Positions 1 through 5,878 of a stretch of DNA of 5,878 bases are shown here, one piece after another. Location of the stretch: contig JAGBBI010000058.1 of NCBI GenBank assembly GCA_017938565.1, positions 1-5,878 on the forward strand, given 5' to 3'. The DNA is from Clostridia bacterium. GTDB lineage: Bacteria > Bacillota_A > Clostridia > Christensenellales > UBA1242. The notes under the pieces were generated by a model. That model searched no databases and had not been told where the DNA came from. It was given only the letters and a program-made list of their open reading frames with translations. A program made the translations under genes and the position numbers. The stretch's first letter is position 1. Each line of letters begins with the position of its first letter.

Positions 1-266
1 CCCAGTTCTTCTGTTGTTTCTCTGACACACCCTTGCAAGCAACTCTCTCCAGCATCTATATGACCCGCAGATGGCATATCCCATTTCCCAGGACTTTTCT
101 TTTTTGTTAACGCTCTTTTTTGAACAAGTATTTCTCCTCTTGAATTTATAATCCATATCCAAACGGGTTTATGAAACACCCCTGGATTTTCGCCATGGCA
201 AAAACTTCTTGGTTTAACCCCTAAAAATTTTCCATTAATGTCAAATGTATCTAACATTTCTTCCAT
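1..266 (-). CDS. Nudix hydrolase, 3' end cut by window edge
   Basis: The first 88 codons of a Nudix-fold protein are visible; the rest lies beyond position 1. The start ATG (266-264) follows AGGAG with a 7-base spacer, and an in-frame TAA lies upstream, so the start is secure. The Nudix box is clear: G68-x5-E74-x7-R82-E83-x2-E86-E87-x-G89 (the last glycine inferred from a split codon). Its REUxEE part has Thr84 where an aliphatic residue is usual. Upstream are a Cys23-His24 and His32-Lys-Pro-Val-Trp segment and the stretch KWDMPSAGH (61-69). This layout resembles the Nudix branch related to isopentenyl-diphosphate isomerase (YfcD-like), but Ala67 sits where true isomerases have their catalytic Cys, so isomerase activity is unlikely. 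The family hydrolyses nucleoside diphosphates linked to other groups using Mg2+; the substrate cannot be read from this fragment. It has its own promoter, so it is probably not part of the mur operon. Confidence 0.9.
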   Translation of the reverse strand, partial: MEEMLDTFDINGKFLGVKPRSFCHGENPGVFHKPVWIWIINSRGEILVQKRALTKKKSPGKWDMPSAGHIDAGESCLQGCVRETTEEL

Positions 267-273
267 ATTTTTT

Positions 274-316
274 CTCCTACACAGACATTATAACATACAA
301 AACAAAAAAATGTATA
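274..316 (-). promoter_or_regulatory. Promoter and ribosome binding site of the Nudix gene
   Basis: Read on the minus strand, a perfect TATAAT lies at 292-287, preceded by TG plus one base (295-293), which makes an extended -10 element. A -35 candidate, TATACA at 316-311, matches TTGACA at four of six positions with an 18-base spacer. Transcription should start near 280, only a few bases before the AGGAG at 278-274, giving a very short leader of about 14 bases. The -35 candidate lies inside the stem of the upstream terminator. The -10 element is convincing; the -35 is weak, as is common with extended -10 promoters. The assignment rests on sequence alone. Confidence 0.65.
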
Positions 317-334
317 CGAATTCGCATACATTTT
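304..334 (-). terminator. Rho-independent terminator after ftsW
   Basis: On the minus strand, AAAATGTATGCG (334-323) pairs with CGTATACATTTT (318-307) around an AATT loop. The 12-base-pair stem is complete in RNA if one G-U pair is counted, and a run of seven T (310-304) follows, overlapping the stem base, then G and more T. It begins 17 bases after the ftsW stop codon. On the plus strand the same hairpin has an A-C mismatch and only a four-base T run, so it works best for minus-strand transcripts, as expected for the end of the mur operon. The stem is AT-rich, so termination may be incomplete. The palindrome could also be an operator for the Nudix promoter it overlaps. Confidence 0.72.
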
Positions 335-351
335 GAATCTTTCGTGAATCA

Positions 352-1461
352 CTACTGAATCATATTTTTACGAGTTTGACGGTCTACGTTTAAAACAACC
401 CCAATCGCAGACATAAAGACGAGTAAACTAGTTGAGCCGGCAGAGATGAACGGCAGTGGAAGTCCAGTTGGGGGGATTGAACCTGTTACTACGGCTATGT
501 TGATTAGTGTTTGAATTGCTATTATTGCTGATATACCTGTTGCTAAGTAGCACTTAAATCTGGTATCTGCTTTTAATGCAATTCTAAGTCCTCGTAACAC
601 AATTATCACATACAATAATATTATAAATACGCAAAATACAAAACCCAGCTCTTCCCCAATAATTGAAAATATGAAATCACTTTCTGCAAATGGTAAAAAC
701 AAATTCTTTTGCCTTGAATTTCCATAACCAATGCCAAACCAACTACCGGACCCAAGAGCATAATAGCTTTGAATTAATTGAAACCCTTCCCCAAGAGGAG
801 ACGACCACGGGTCAAGAAAAGCAGTTAAGCGTTGCATTCGGTATGGCTCCAAAATTATTAATATTGGCACAGCACAAAGAGCTGGTATTGCGATAAGTAA
901 AAGGTTTTTAAAACTTGCACCACCTATAAACAACATTACAACCATTGAAAGTCCAACACACATTGTTATTGACATATTAGGTTCCATTATAATTAACAAA
1001 CAAGTCGCACAGCCTGAAAGCAATGTTGGGAGCATTGCACGGAAGGTTTTGGGGTTATGTTTCATCTTTGCCATAGTTCCCGCAGAATAAAAGATAAACC
1101 CGAATTTCGCAATTTCCGATGGTTGAATTGTTATAAACCCCAAATCAATCCAGCGATTAGCACCGTAACTGGTTCTTCCAACACCTGGGATAAACAAAAC
1201 AGCAAGAGAAGCCAAACTAACCAATAAAAACACAAACTTAAACTTTTTTAATTTTTCTACATTAATAAATGAAACAACAATCATTAAAACAAGCCCAAGA
1301 CAAACTCCAAACAACTGTTTTTTAAAATAAAAAAATTTATCACCATAATTATGCTCTGCAACATAACTGCTTGCTGAATATACCATAAAAAGCCCTATTA
1401 TTAAAAGCAACAAAACGCATACAATTAAGACATAATCAAACTTAACTTTCTTTTTTAACAT
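352..1461 (-). CDS. ftsW: FtsW/SpoVE-type SEDS peptidoglycan glycosyltransferase
   Basis: A 369-residue polytopic membrane protein of the SEDS family, which polymerises lipid II into glycan strands with a partner class B PBP. Family marks in order are GANRWIDLG (100-108, with the conserved Arg-Trp), QPSE with Lys119 (113-119), LDPW (216-219), the GSGSWFGIGYG loop (237-247), LPFAESDFIF (256-265) followed by IIGEELG, and PPTGLPLPFIS (330-340). Asp262 in the SDFIF motif matches the essential catalytic Asp of RodA and FtsW. The usual QPD-x-G motif reads EPNMS (160-164), a substitution that I recall from clostridial homologues. The position behind murD and in one operon with a PBP favours FtsW or the sporulation paralogue SpoVE over RodA; sequence alone does not separate those two. 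The gene follows murD by 31 bases, with an in-frame TAA upstream of the ATG and no clear Shine-Dalgarno sequence. It is the last gene before the terminator. Confidence 0.93.
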   Translation of the reverse strand: MLKKKVKFDYVLIVCVLLLLIIGLFMVYSASSYVAEHNYGDKFFYFKKQLFGVCLGLVLMIVVSFINVEKLKKFKFVFLLVSLASLAVLFIPGVGRTSYGANRWIDLGFITIQPSEIAKFGFIFYSAGTMAKMKHNPKTFRAMLPTLLSGCATCLLIIMEPNMSITMCVGLSMVVMLFIGGASFKNLLLIAIPALCAVPILIILEPYRMQRLTAFLDPWSSPLGEGFQLIQSYYALGSGSWFGIGYGNSRQKNLFLPFAESDFIFSIIGEELGFVFCVFIILLYVIIVLRGLRIALKADTRFKCYLATGISAIIAIQTLINIAVVTGSIPPTGLPLPFISAGSTSLLVFMSAIGVVLNVDRQTRKNMIQ

Positions 1462-1492
1462 AACTAGTAAAGTTTATGATTCTATTTCTTAA

Positions 1493-2779
1493 TTAATGAG
1501 TTTGTTGCATATATTTTTTAATTATTAAATCGAAATGCTTTCCTCTTTCTATATATGACGAATACATATCAAAACTTGCACACGCTGGAGAAAATAGCAC
1601 ACAGTCATATTTGCACACTTGAAAAATATCTTCCACTATTTGCACTAAATCATCAAATACTTTTATTTTTTTAAAACTGCACTCTTCTGCTTCCGTTTTT
1701 ATTATAGACGCACTTTCACCAAAAATATATATGGTGTCTATATGTTTATGAGCGAATATTTCTTTAAACGATTCATTTTTATATCTGCCACCTATAATTA
1801 ACGCCACCCTCTTATAGTCTGATACCGCTTTTAAACCAGCAAGCGTAGACGCCACATTTGTCGATTTAGAATCGTTAAACACTCTTACACCTTTTACAAA
1901 CCCGCAATCCGCCATACGATATGGACTATATTGATAAGATAAAATTTTGTAAATACAGTGATAAATGTTCGCCTCTAATTTTGAAAGTATACAAACAACA
2001 GCCATCACATTCATAATGTTATGCCTTAGCGACGATTTAAGGATAGACAAATCTAAAACGAACTTCTCCTTCCCGCCCTCTTTAAGATAGATAGCACCCT
2101 CCTTGACAAAGCAACCATTTAAAATATTGTTAAAACCAAAATATATCGTTTTAGCATCCGTCTTAACTTTTGCCATCAACACATCATCTTCAGCATTCAA
2201 AACACAATAATCTTTTTTCGTTAAATTTTTTAATAAATTTAATTTCGCTTTATAGTAATTTTCTATTGAACCATGAAAGTCTATATGGTCTGGGGATAAA
2301 TTTAAAAAGCATACTATGTTAGACTTAAATTTATCTACTGTCATAAGTTGAAAACTTGATAACTCCAAGATGCAGTTTTTATAGTTTTTACCAATATGTT
2401 TTGACCAAGGTATACCAATATTTCCTGCAACCAATGATTCGTCTTTTAATATATGTCCTAGCATACTAACAACTGTTGTTTTCCCATTTGTTCCTGTTAC
2501 TCCTACTATTGACTTATAACATCCAATCGAGTTTTGGTATGCGAACTCTATCTCCCCTATAACTGTCTTTCCTAGTTCTCGTGCCCGTACCACAACCTCG
2601 CTATCTTCTTTTACCGATGGACTTACAATAATATATTCTGCATCCTCAACCCATTTTGCTTGACTTTTTGCCGAAATAAAGTCTATATCAAAAAGGACTG
2701 GTAAAAGCCCATTGTCAGAAAGTCTTTGGCAGACCGCCTTCCCACTTTTACCAGCCCCTATAACTAAAACATATTTCAT
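1493..2779 (-). CDS. murD: UDP-N-acetylmuramoylalanine--D-glutamate ligase
   Basis: A 428-residue cytoplasmic ligase that adds D-glutamate to UDP-MurNAc-L-Ala with ATP. The N-terminal Rossmann-like domain starts with GAGKSG (8-13). The central ATPase domain has the P-loop GTNGKTT (96-102), ELSSFQL (139-145), LNLSPDHIDFHG (159-170) and YYKAK, whose Lys179 should be the carbamylated lysine that holds Mg2+. RHN (252-254) is the conserved Asn motif. The C-terminal domain has NDSKSTN (302-308) and SPACASFDMYSSYIERG (397-413), both typical of MurD. The usual HRxE motif reads YRMA (287-290): the substrate-binding Arg is kept, but His and Glu are replaced. The GG-x-DKG segment reads GGRYKN. Length is normal for MurD. 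The ATG overlaps the mraY stop in an ATGA, suggesting coupled translation; a GGAG lies 11 bases upstream. Confidence 0.96.
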   Translation of the reverse strand: MKYVLVIGAGKSGKAVCQRLSDNGLLPVLFDIDFISAKSQAKWVEDAEYIIVSPSVKEDSEVVVRARELGKTVIGEIEFAYQNSIGCYKSIVGVTGTNGKTTVVSMLGHILKDESLVAGNIGIPWSKHIGKNYKNCILELSSFQLMTVDKFKSNIVCFLNLSPDHIDFHGSIENYYKAKLNLLKNLTKKDYCVLNAEDDVLMAKVKTDAKTIYFGFNNILNGCFVKEGAIYLKEGGKEKFVLDLSILKSSLRHNIMNVMAVVCILSKLEANIYHCIYKILSYQYSPYRMADCGFVKGVRVFNDSKSTNVASTLAGLKAVSDYKRVALIIGGRYKNESFKEIFAHKHIDTIYIFGESASIIKTEAEECSFKKIKVFDDLVQIVEDIFQVCKYDCVLFSPACASFDMYSSYIERGKHFDLIIKKYMQQTH

Positions 2780-3774
2780 TTAATTACCAACTCCAATGCA
2801 ATTACTAACAAACAAGCAAGCATTGTTGCAATTGTGTATGAAAAAGTGATTCTGTTTTCATGCACACCCTTCAACTCAAAATGATGATGTAATGGAGCCA
2901 TTAAGAAAACTCGCTTCTTTGTTATTTTATAGTATGCAACTTGTATAATCACTGATACACTTGAAACTATATACATAACCCCAAAAATACATAAATATAA
3001 AATCGTTCCTGATGCAAAAGATATTGAAATCAGAAAAGCACCTATTGCCAACGACCCAGTATCCCCCATAAACATTTTTGCAGGGTAACAATTGTAGAAA
3101 ATAAAGCCTAAAACTGCACCCGAAAATATTATCGCAAAAATAGCCAAATTCTCAGCAAATTCATCATAACCAACCAATGAATTTATTACATCATTCAAAA
3201 TTAGCCCCAAAATACAGGCAAATACGACCGATACCATAATCGTGATAAACGAAACAAGTCCATCAAGACCGTCTGTAAGGTTTACAGAGTTTATAAAAAA
3301 CAACGAAAGAAAAATCGCTATTGGAATAACACCAAAACCCATATTTACGACAGTATGAGTAAATGGAATCAGTACAAATGTTAGTGAATTTAAATATAAA
3401 ATCACACCCCAAAGAAGAGAAATTAAAAATTGAAAAACAATTTTTTGATATGGCTTTAGCCCCTCATTTTTACGCCCACGAATTTTTAAAAAGTCATCAT
3501 AAAAGCCTACTAAGCAATTTAATAGTACAAACAGTATACAACAAAAAATAATTTTTACATATCCTGATATTAACACTAAACTTGTCAAAACAAAACCTAA
3601 TATAAAAATTATACCGCCCATTGTCGGCGTACCTGATTTAGAATTGTGCTTGTCTACATATTCTAAAATAGGCTGTCCAACTTTTAACTTTAGAATTAAT
3701 TTATAAATAGGAAATGCAATAATTAGGCTTACAAAAAACGAAACTAAGAATTTAAATATTAAATCAATTACCAC
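2776..3774 (-). CDS. mraY: Phospho-N-acetylmuramoyl-pentapeptide transferase (MraY)
   Basis: An integral membrane enzyme that transfers phospho-MurNAc-pentapeptide from UDP to undecaprenyl phosphate, forming lipid I. With the GTG start chosen here it has 332 residues, close to the usual 320-330. Motifs are TPTMGG (49-54), FYDDFLK with Asp93-Asp94, NLTDGLDG (165-172), MGDTGS with Asp238, and APLHHHFELKG (293-303). The Asp pair and Asp238 match the catalytic acidic residues, and the HHH motif separates MraY from WecA-like relatives. Many hydrophobic segments agree with the ten-helix fold. An upstream in-frame ATG at 3795-3793 would add seven residues (MIIRRIE) but contains the AAGGAGA within that extension, while GTG at 3774-3772 sits 7 bases after AGGAG, so GTG is preferred. 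The start overlaps murE by 11 bases; the stop overlaps murD by 4. Confidence 0.95.
   Translation of the reverse strand: MVIDLIFKFLVSFFVSLIIAFPIYKLILKLKVGQPILEYVDKHNSKSGTPTMGGIIFILGFVLTSLVLISGYVKIIFCCILFVLLNCLVGFYDDFLKIRGRKNEGLKPYQKIVFQFLISLLWGVILYLNSLTFVLIPFTHTVVNMGFGVIPIAIFLSLFFINSVNLTDGLDGLVSFITIMVSVVFACILGLILNDVINSLVGYDEFAENLAIFAIIFSGAVLGFIFYNCYPAKMFMGDTGSLAIGAFLISISFASGTILYLCIFGVMYIVSSVSVIIQVAYYKITKKRVFLMAPLHHHFELKGVHENRITFSYTIATMLACLLVIALELVIK
2791..2794 (-). promoter_or_regulatory. Possible ribosome binding site of murD, inside mraY
   Basis: GGAG on the minus strand within the last codons of mraY, about 11 bases before the murD ATG. The spacing is longer than ideal, so coupling through the ATGA overlap with mraY probably contributes to murD translation. 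Confidence 0.5.
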
Positions 3775-5242
3775 TTCTATTCTCCTTATTATCATACCGC
3801 TTAATTAAAGTTTTAATAACAATATCTTCCCGATACAAATGTTTATAACCATTAGTTTCGTAATAGGGCTCCATACCTTTGCCTGAGACAACTATAATAT
3901 CATTTACATTTGAACTTAATAAAGCATACCTAATTGCATTTTCTCTTGGCATTATAATATTATAATTATTTGTAATCATTTTTATACCATGCTCTACATC
4001 GCCCATCACGACTTCAGGGTCTTCAAATCGGGGATTGTCAATTGAAATTATAGTGTAGTCAGCAATCGCTCCTGATATTTTACCCATAATAGGACGTTTG
4101 TCTCTATCCCTATTCCCGCCACAACCGAAAACCGAAATAAGTCTACCTCCATTTTTTAATTGATTTCTTGCGCTGGTAAGTATTTTTTCCAAACCATCTG
4201 GAGTATGTGCAAAGTCTAGTATAATTTTCCCATGATATTTTGTCTGAAACTCATTGTATCTGCCACTAATCTTAGGCAGAGATGCAAATGCTTTTCTAAT
4301 TTTTCTTTTATCTTGTATGATATCATAAAGAACCGCAAATGACTCTGTAGCGTTACACGCATTGTATTCACCATTTAGATTATATTTTATATTTAATTTT
4401 TTTTCATTGATAATTATATAACAACCATTGGAAGTCTGCCTGTAAACATAATCCGACTTTTCTTTAGATACTGAGAATTTTTTAGACTGAAAATCTTTAT
4501 AAAGTTCTTTACCAAATTTATCATCTATATTAAATATACCAACTTTTACCATATTAAAAAATTTTGATTTTGCTTCCGCATATCGCTCAATTGTTTTAAA
4601 ATAATCCAAATGGTCTTCGGTGAGATTTGTAAAAATTCCATACTCAAAAACAAGTCCATTTAGTTTTTTTAAATCTAACGCATGAGCCGAAACTTCAGCT
4701 ATAACATAATCAACATCAACACTATAGAAAAACGAAAGTATATCATATAAATCAATTGGGTCTGGTGTTGTAAGTCCTTCCCCACGTATCATATCATTGT
4801 TGATAAATATACCACTAGTTCCAATTACCCCAACCGTATAACCAGCTTTTTGTAATACATGTGCAAGCATAAATGAAATAGTTGTTTTACCATTTGTTCC
4901 AGTTATCCCTATCAATTTAAAATCAAATCTGCTCGCTCCATAGTAATTGTAACAAACGTAGCCTATTACATCTCTTACATCATCAACGACAACAATCGAC
5001 AATTCTTTATCAAATTTAATTGACGCCAAATTCTCGTATTCCTTAAAATCTATACAAATTGCCTCACAGCCATTTTCAATTGCTTCATATAAAAAACTCG
5101 TTCCAGAATATCTTGTTCCCCTTATACAAAAAAATAAGCTTCCCTTGGTAATATCTTTACTGTTATGCTCTAATTTAATAATCTCTTTATCTTCACCTAT
5201 AAGAGTGTATTTTATACCATCAAAAAGTTCACTTAACAACAA
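3764..5242 (-). CDS. murE: UDP-MurNAc-tripeptide synthetase, meso-DAP-adding (MurE)
   Basis: A 492-residue cytoplasmic ligase that adds the third stem-peptide residue to UDP-MurNAc-L-Ala-D-Glu. Domain 1 carries HNSKDITKGSLFF (26-38), a form of the DSR motif. The ATPase domain has GTNGKTT (115-121), TTPD (158-161), EVSAHAL (183-189), NLTEDHLDY (206-214) and YAEAK, whose Lys225 should be carbamylated. The C-terminal domain has DFAHTPDG (343-350), GCGGNRDRDKR (373-383), DNPRFEDP (402-409) and SGKGME (453-458). DNPR is the known signature for meso-diaminopimelate; lysine-adding enzymes have other residues here, so a DAP-type wall is inferred. GKGHE reads GKGME, with the DAP-contacting Gly and Glu kept. 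The start is TTG (5242-5240), set by AAAGGAGG nine bases upstream and by the fit of MLLSEL to the family's usual MKLSEL. It follows the PBP gene by 15 bases and overlaps mraY. Confidence 0.96.
   Translation of the reverse strand: MLLSELFDGIKYTLIGEDKEIIKLEHNSKDITKGSLFFCIRGTRYSGTSFLYEAIENGCEAICIDFKEYENLASIKFDKELSIVVVDDVRDVIGYVCYNYYGASRFDFKLIGITGTNGKTTISFMLAHVLQKAGYTVGVIGTSGIFINNDMIRGEGLTTPDPIDLYDILSFFYSVDVDYVIAEVSAHALDLKKLNGLVFEYGIFTNLTEDHLDYFKTIERYAEAKSKFFNMVKVGIFNIDDKFGKELYKDFQSKKFSVSKEKSDYVYRQTSNGCYIIINEKKLNIKYNLNGEYNACNATESFAVLYDIIQDKRKIRKAFASLPKISGRYNEFQTKYHGKIILDFAHTPDGLEKILTSARNQLKNGGRLISVFGCGGNRDRDKRPIMGKISGAIADYTIISIDNPRFEDPEVVMGDVEHGIKMITNNYNIIMPRENAIRYALLSSNVNDIIVVSGKGMEPYYETNGYKHLYREDIVIKTLIKRYDNKENRSGN
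3781..3787 (-). promoter_or_regulatory. Ribosome binding site of mraY, inside murE
   Basis: AAGGAGA on the minus strand lies within the last codons of murE. Its AGGAG core (3786-3782) is 7 bases from the GTG at 3774-3772, an ideal distance, and lies downstream of the ATG at 3795. It therefore decides for the GTG start. Confidence 0.8.
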
Positions 5243-5251
5243 GTCTCTATC

Positions 5252-5259
5252 CCTCCTTT
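5252..5259 (-). promoter_or_regulatory. Ribosome binding site of murE
   Basis: AAAGGAGG on the minus strand overlaps the TAA stop of the PBP gene (5260-5258) and precedes the TTG start of murE by nine bases. Its strength supports a TTG start where no ATG is available nearby. A second TTG follows directly at 5239-5237 but is farther away (12 bases). Confidence 0.85.
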
Positions 5260-5878
5260 AAAATTTTATCATAATAGAAGACCCAACCCTTACCATAGTT
5301 CCTTCTTTTACTGATTGATAAGTTACAATATTACCATCGCCTTCTGTTACATAATAAAGTCCAAGAGATGATAGAAGCGACCCCGCTTCAGTCAACGATA
5401 ATCCGACAAGCTTTGGGACTTCTATTTTCTTTTCTGAATTCTCATCATCTTCTATAATTTCACCATTCAATGTATAAATAGCTCGCAAAATTTCACCAGC
5501 AACTGGTGTTGCAACAATGTTTCCGTATATACTTGTTTTCGGTTCATCAATAATTACTAACACTAAATATTCTGGATCTTCCACAGGTGATACACAAATA
5601 TATGAACCGATATAATTACCAGTAGACACAATACCATTATCATATTTTTGTGCAGTTCCTGTTTTACCTCCTACACTAAATCCAGGGACTTCCGAAGCTT
5701 TCCCTCCTCCTTTTAAAACAACTTGCTCCATAATATGTTGCATACTTGAAACTATTGAAGGGTTTACAACCTGATTTAATTGAGCTGGAGAATTTGCATA
5801 TAATAATTCCCCATTACTTTTATAAATTGATTGTACAAAGTATGGCTTCATTAGATAACCATTAGTACATACCGAAGC
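5258..5878 (-). CDS. Class B penicillin-binding protein, SpoVD/PBP2 type, C-terminal part
   Basis: The last 206 residues of a peptidoglycan DD-transpeptidase; the frame stays open to the right edge, so the gene starts outside the window and the Met codon at 5851-5849 is internal. Family sequence begins at the edge (TNGYLMKPYFV, compare the usual NGG-x-LMKP). The transpeptidase domain shows VPGFSVGGKTGTAQK (64-78) with the KTG active-site triad; the catalytic SxxK and SxN motifs would lie upstream. After an acidic linker (about 140-150) comes a single PASTA domain (about 151-206, EVPKLVGLS to the end). A single C-terminal PASTA domain directly before murE is like B. subtilis SpoVD (cortex synthesis), whereas PBP2B there has two; in many Clostridia one such PBP may serve division. 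The likely partner is the SEDS protein at 352-1461. The enzyme acts outside the membrane, crosslinking stem peptides. The gene symbol is left empty because spoVD and ftsI cannot be separated here. Confidence 0.93.
   Translation of the reverse strand, partial: ASVCTNGYLMKPYFVQSIYKSNGELLYANSPAQLNQVVNPSIVSSMQHIMEQVVLKGGGKASEVPGFSVGGKTGTAQKYDNGIVSTGNYIGSYICVSPVEDPEYLVLVIIDEPKTSIYGNIVATPVAGEILRAIYTLNGEIIEDDENSEKKIEVPKLVGLSLTEAGSLLSSLGLYYVTEGDGNIVTYQSVKEGTMVRVGSSIMIKF

Noticed and set aside
690..896. A 68-codon open frame on the plus strand, antisense to ftsW
   Set aside because: It lies wholly inside the well-supported ftsW gene, has no recognisable domain and a peptide composition typical of an antisense shadow.
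2776..2779. Overlap of mraY and murD as a possible frameshift or fusion
   Set aside because: The ATGA arrangement is a normal stop-start overlap and both proteins are complete with intact ends.
3363..3551. A 62-codon open frame on the plus strand, antisense to mraY
   Set aside because: It lies wholly inside mraY, whose catalytic motifs are clear, and shows no family features or supporting signals.
3880..3962. TATAAT-like hexamers on the minus strand inside murE
   Set aside because: Such hexamers are expected by chance in AT-rich coding sequence; no matching -35 element or gene start supports an internal promoter.
5849..5851. Internal Met codon as the start of the PBP gene
   Set aside because: The frame stays open to the window edge and the codons upstream encode conserved PBP sequence (TNGYLMKP), so this Met is internal.

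Overview
This window is an AT-rich piece of a bacterial chromosome carrying the core of a division and cell wall (dcw/mur) cluster. Everything is read from the minus strand, so transcription runs from high to low coordinates. The proteins have Bacillota character: a class B penicillin-binding protein with a C-terminal PASTA domain (SpoVD/PBP2 type), a DAP-type MurE, a short MraY, strong AGGAGG-type ribosome binding sites and TTG/GTG starts. The gene order PBP - murE - mraY - murD - ftsW/spoVE, without murF between murE and mraY, is the Bacillus/Clostridia-like arrangement. I infer an uncultured or little-studied Clostridia-like Bacillota member and cannot name a genus.

Layout in transcription order: (1) 5878-5258, the C-terminal 206 residues of a transpeptidase PBP with one PASTA domain, its 5' part outside the window; (2) 5242-3764, murE with a TTG start; (3) 3774-2776, mraY, probably starting at a GTG inside the end of murE; (4) 2779-1493, murD, joined to mraY by an ATGA overlap; (5) 1461-352, an FtsW/SpoVE-type SEDS glycosyltransferase; (6) a hairpin terminator at about 334-304; (7) a promoter at about 316-287 driving a Nudix-family gene that starts at 266 and runs off the left edge. 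The longest non-coding stretch is the 85 bases at 267-351, so no gene-free stretch exceeds 300 bases.

The genes form one pathway. MurD and MurE add D-Glu and meso-diaminopimelate to UDP-MurNAc in the cytoplasm. MraY moves the finished UDP-MurNAc-pentapeptide onto undecaprenyl phosphate to make lipid I. After MurG and flipping (not encoded here), the SEDS protein polymerises lipid II and the PBP crosslinks it, most likely as a cognate pair at the septum or in the spore cortex. Tight spacing and overlaps point to one transcript ending after ftsW.

I see no mobile element, CRISPR array, tRNA or rRNA gene, and no convincing undescribed system. The points worth a second look are modest: the cluster ends right after ftsW without murG, a terminator stem overlaps the next promoter, two start codons are easily misannotated, ftsW lacks a visible Shine-Dalgarno sequence, and a few conserved motif positions are substituted.
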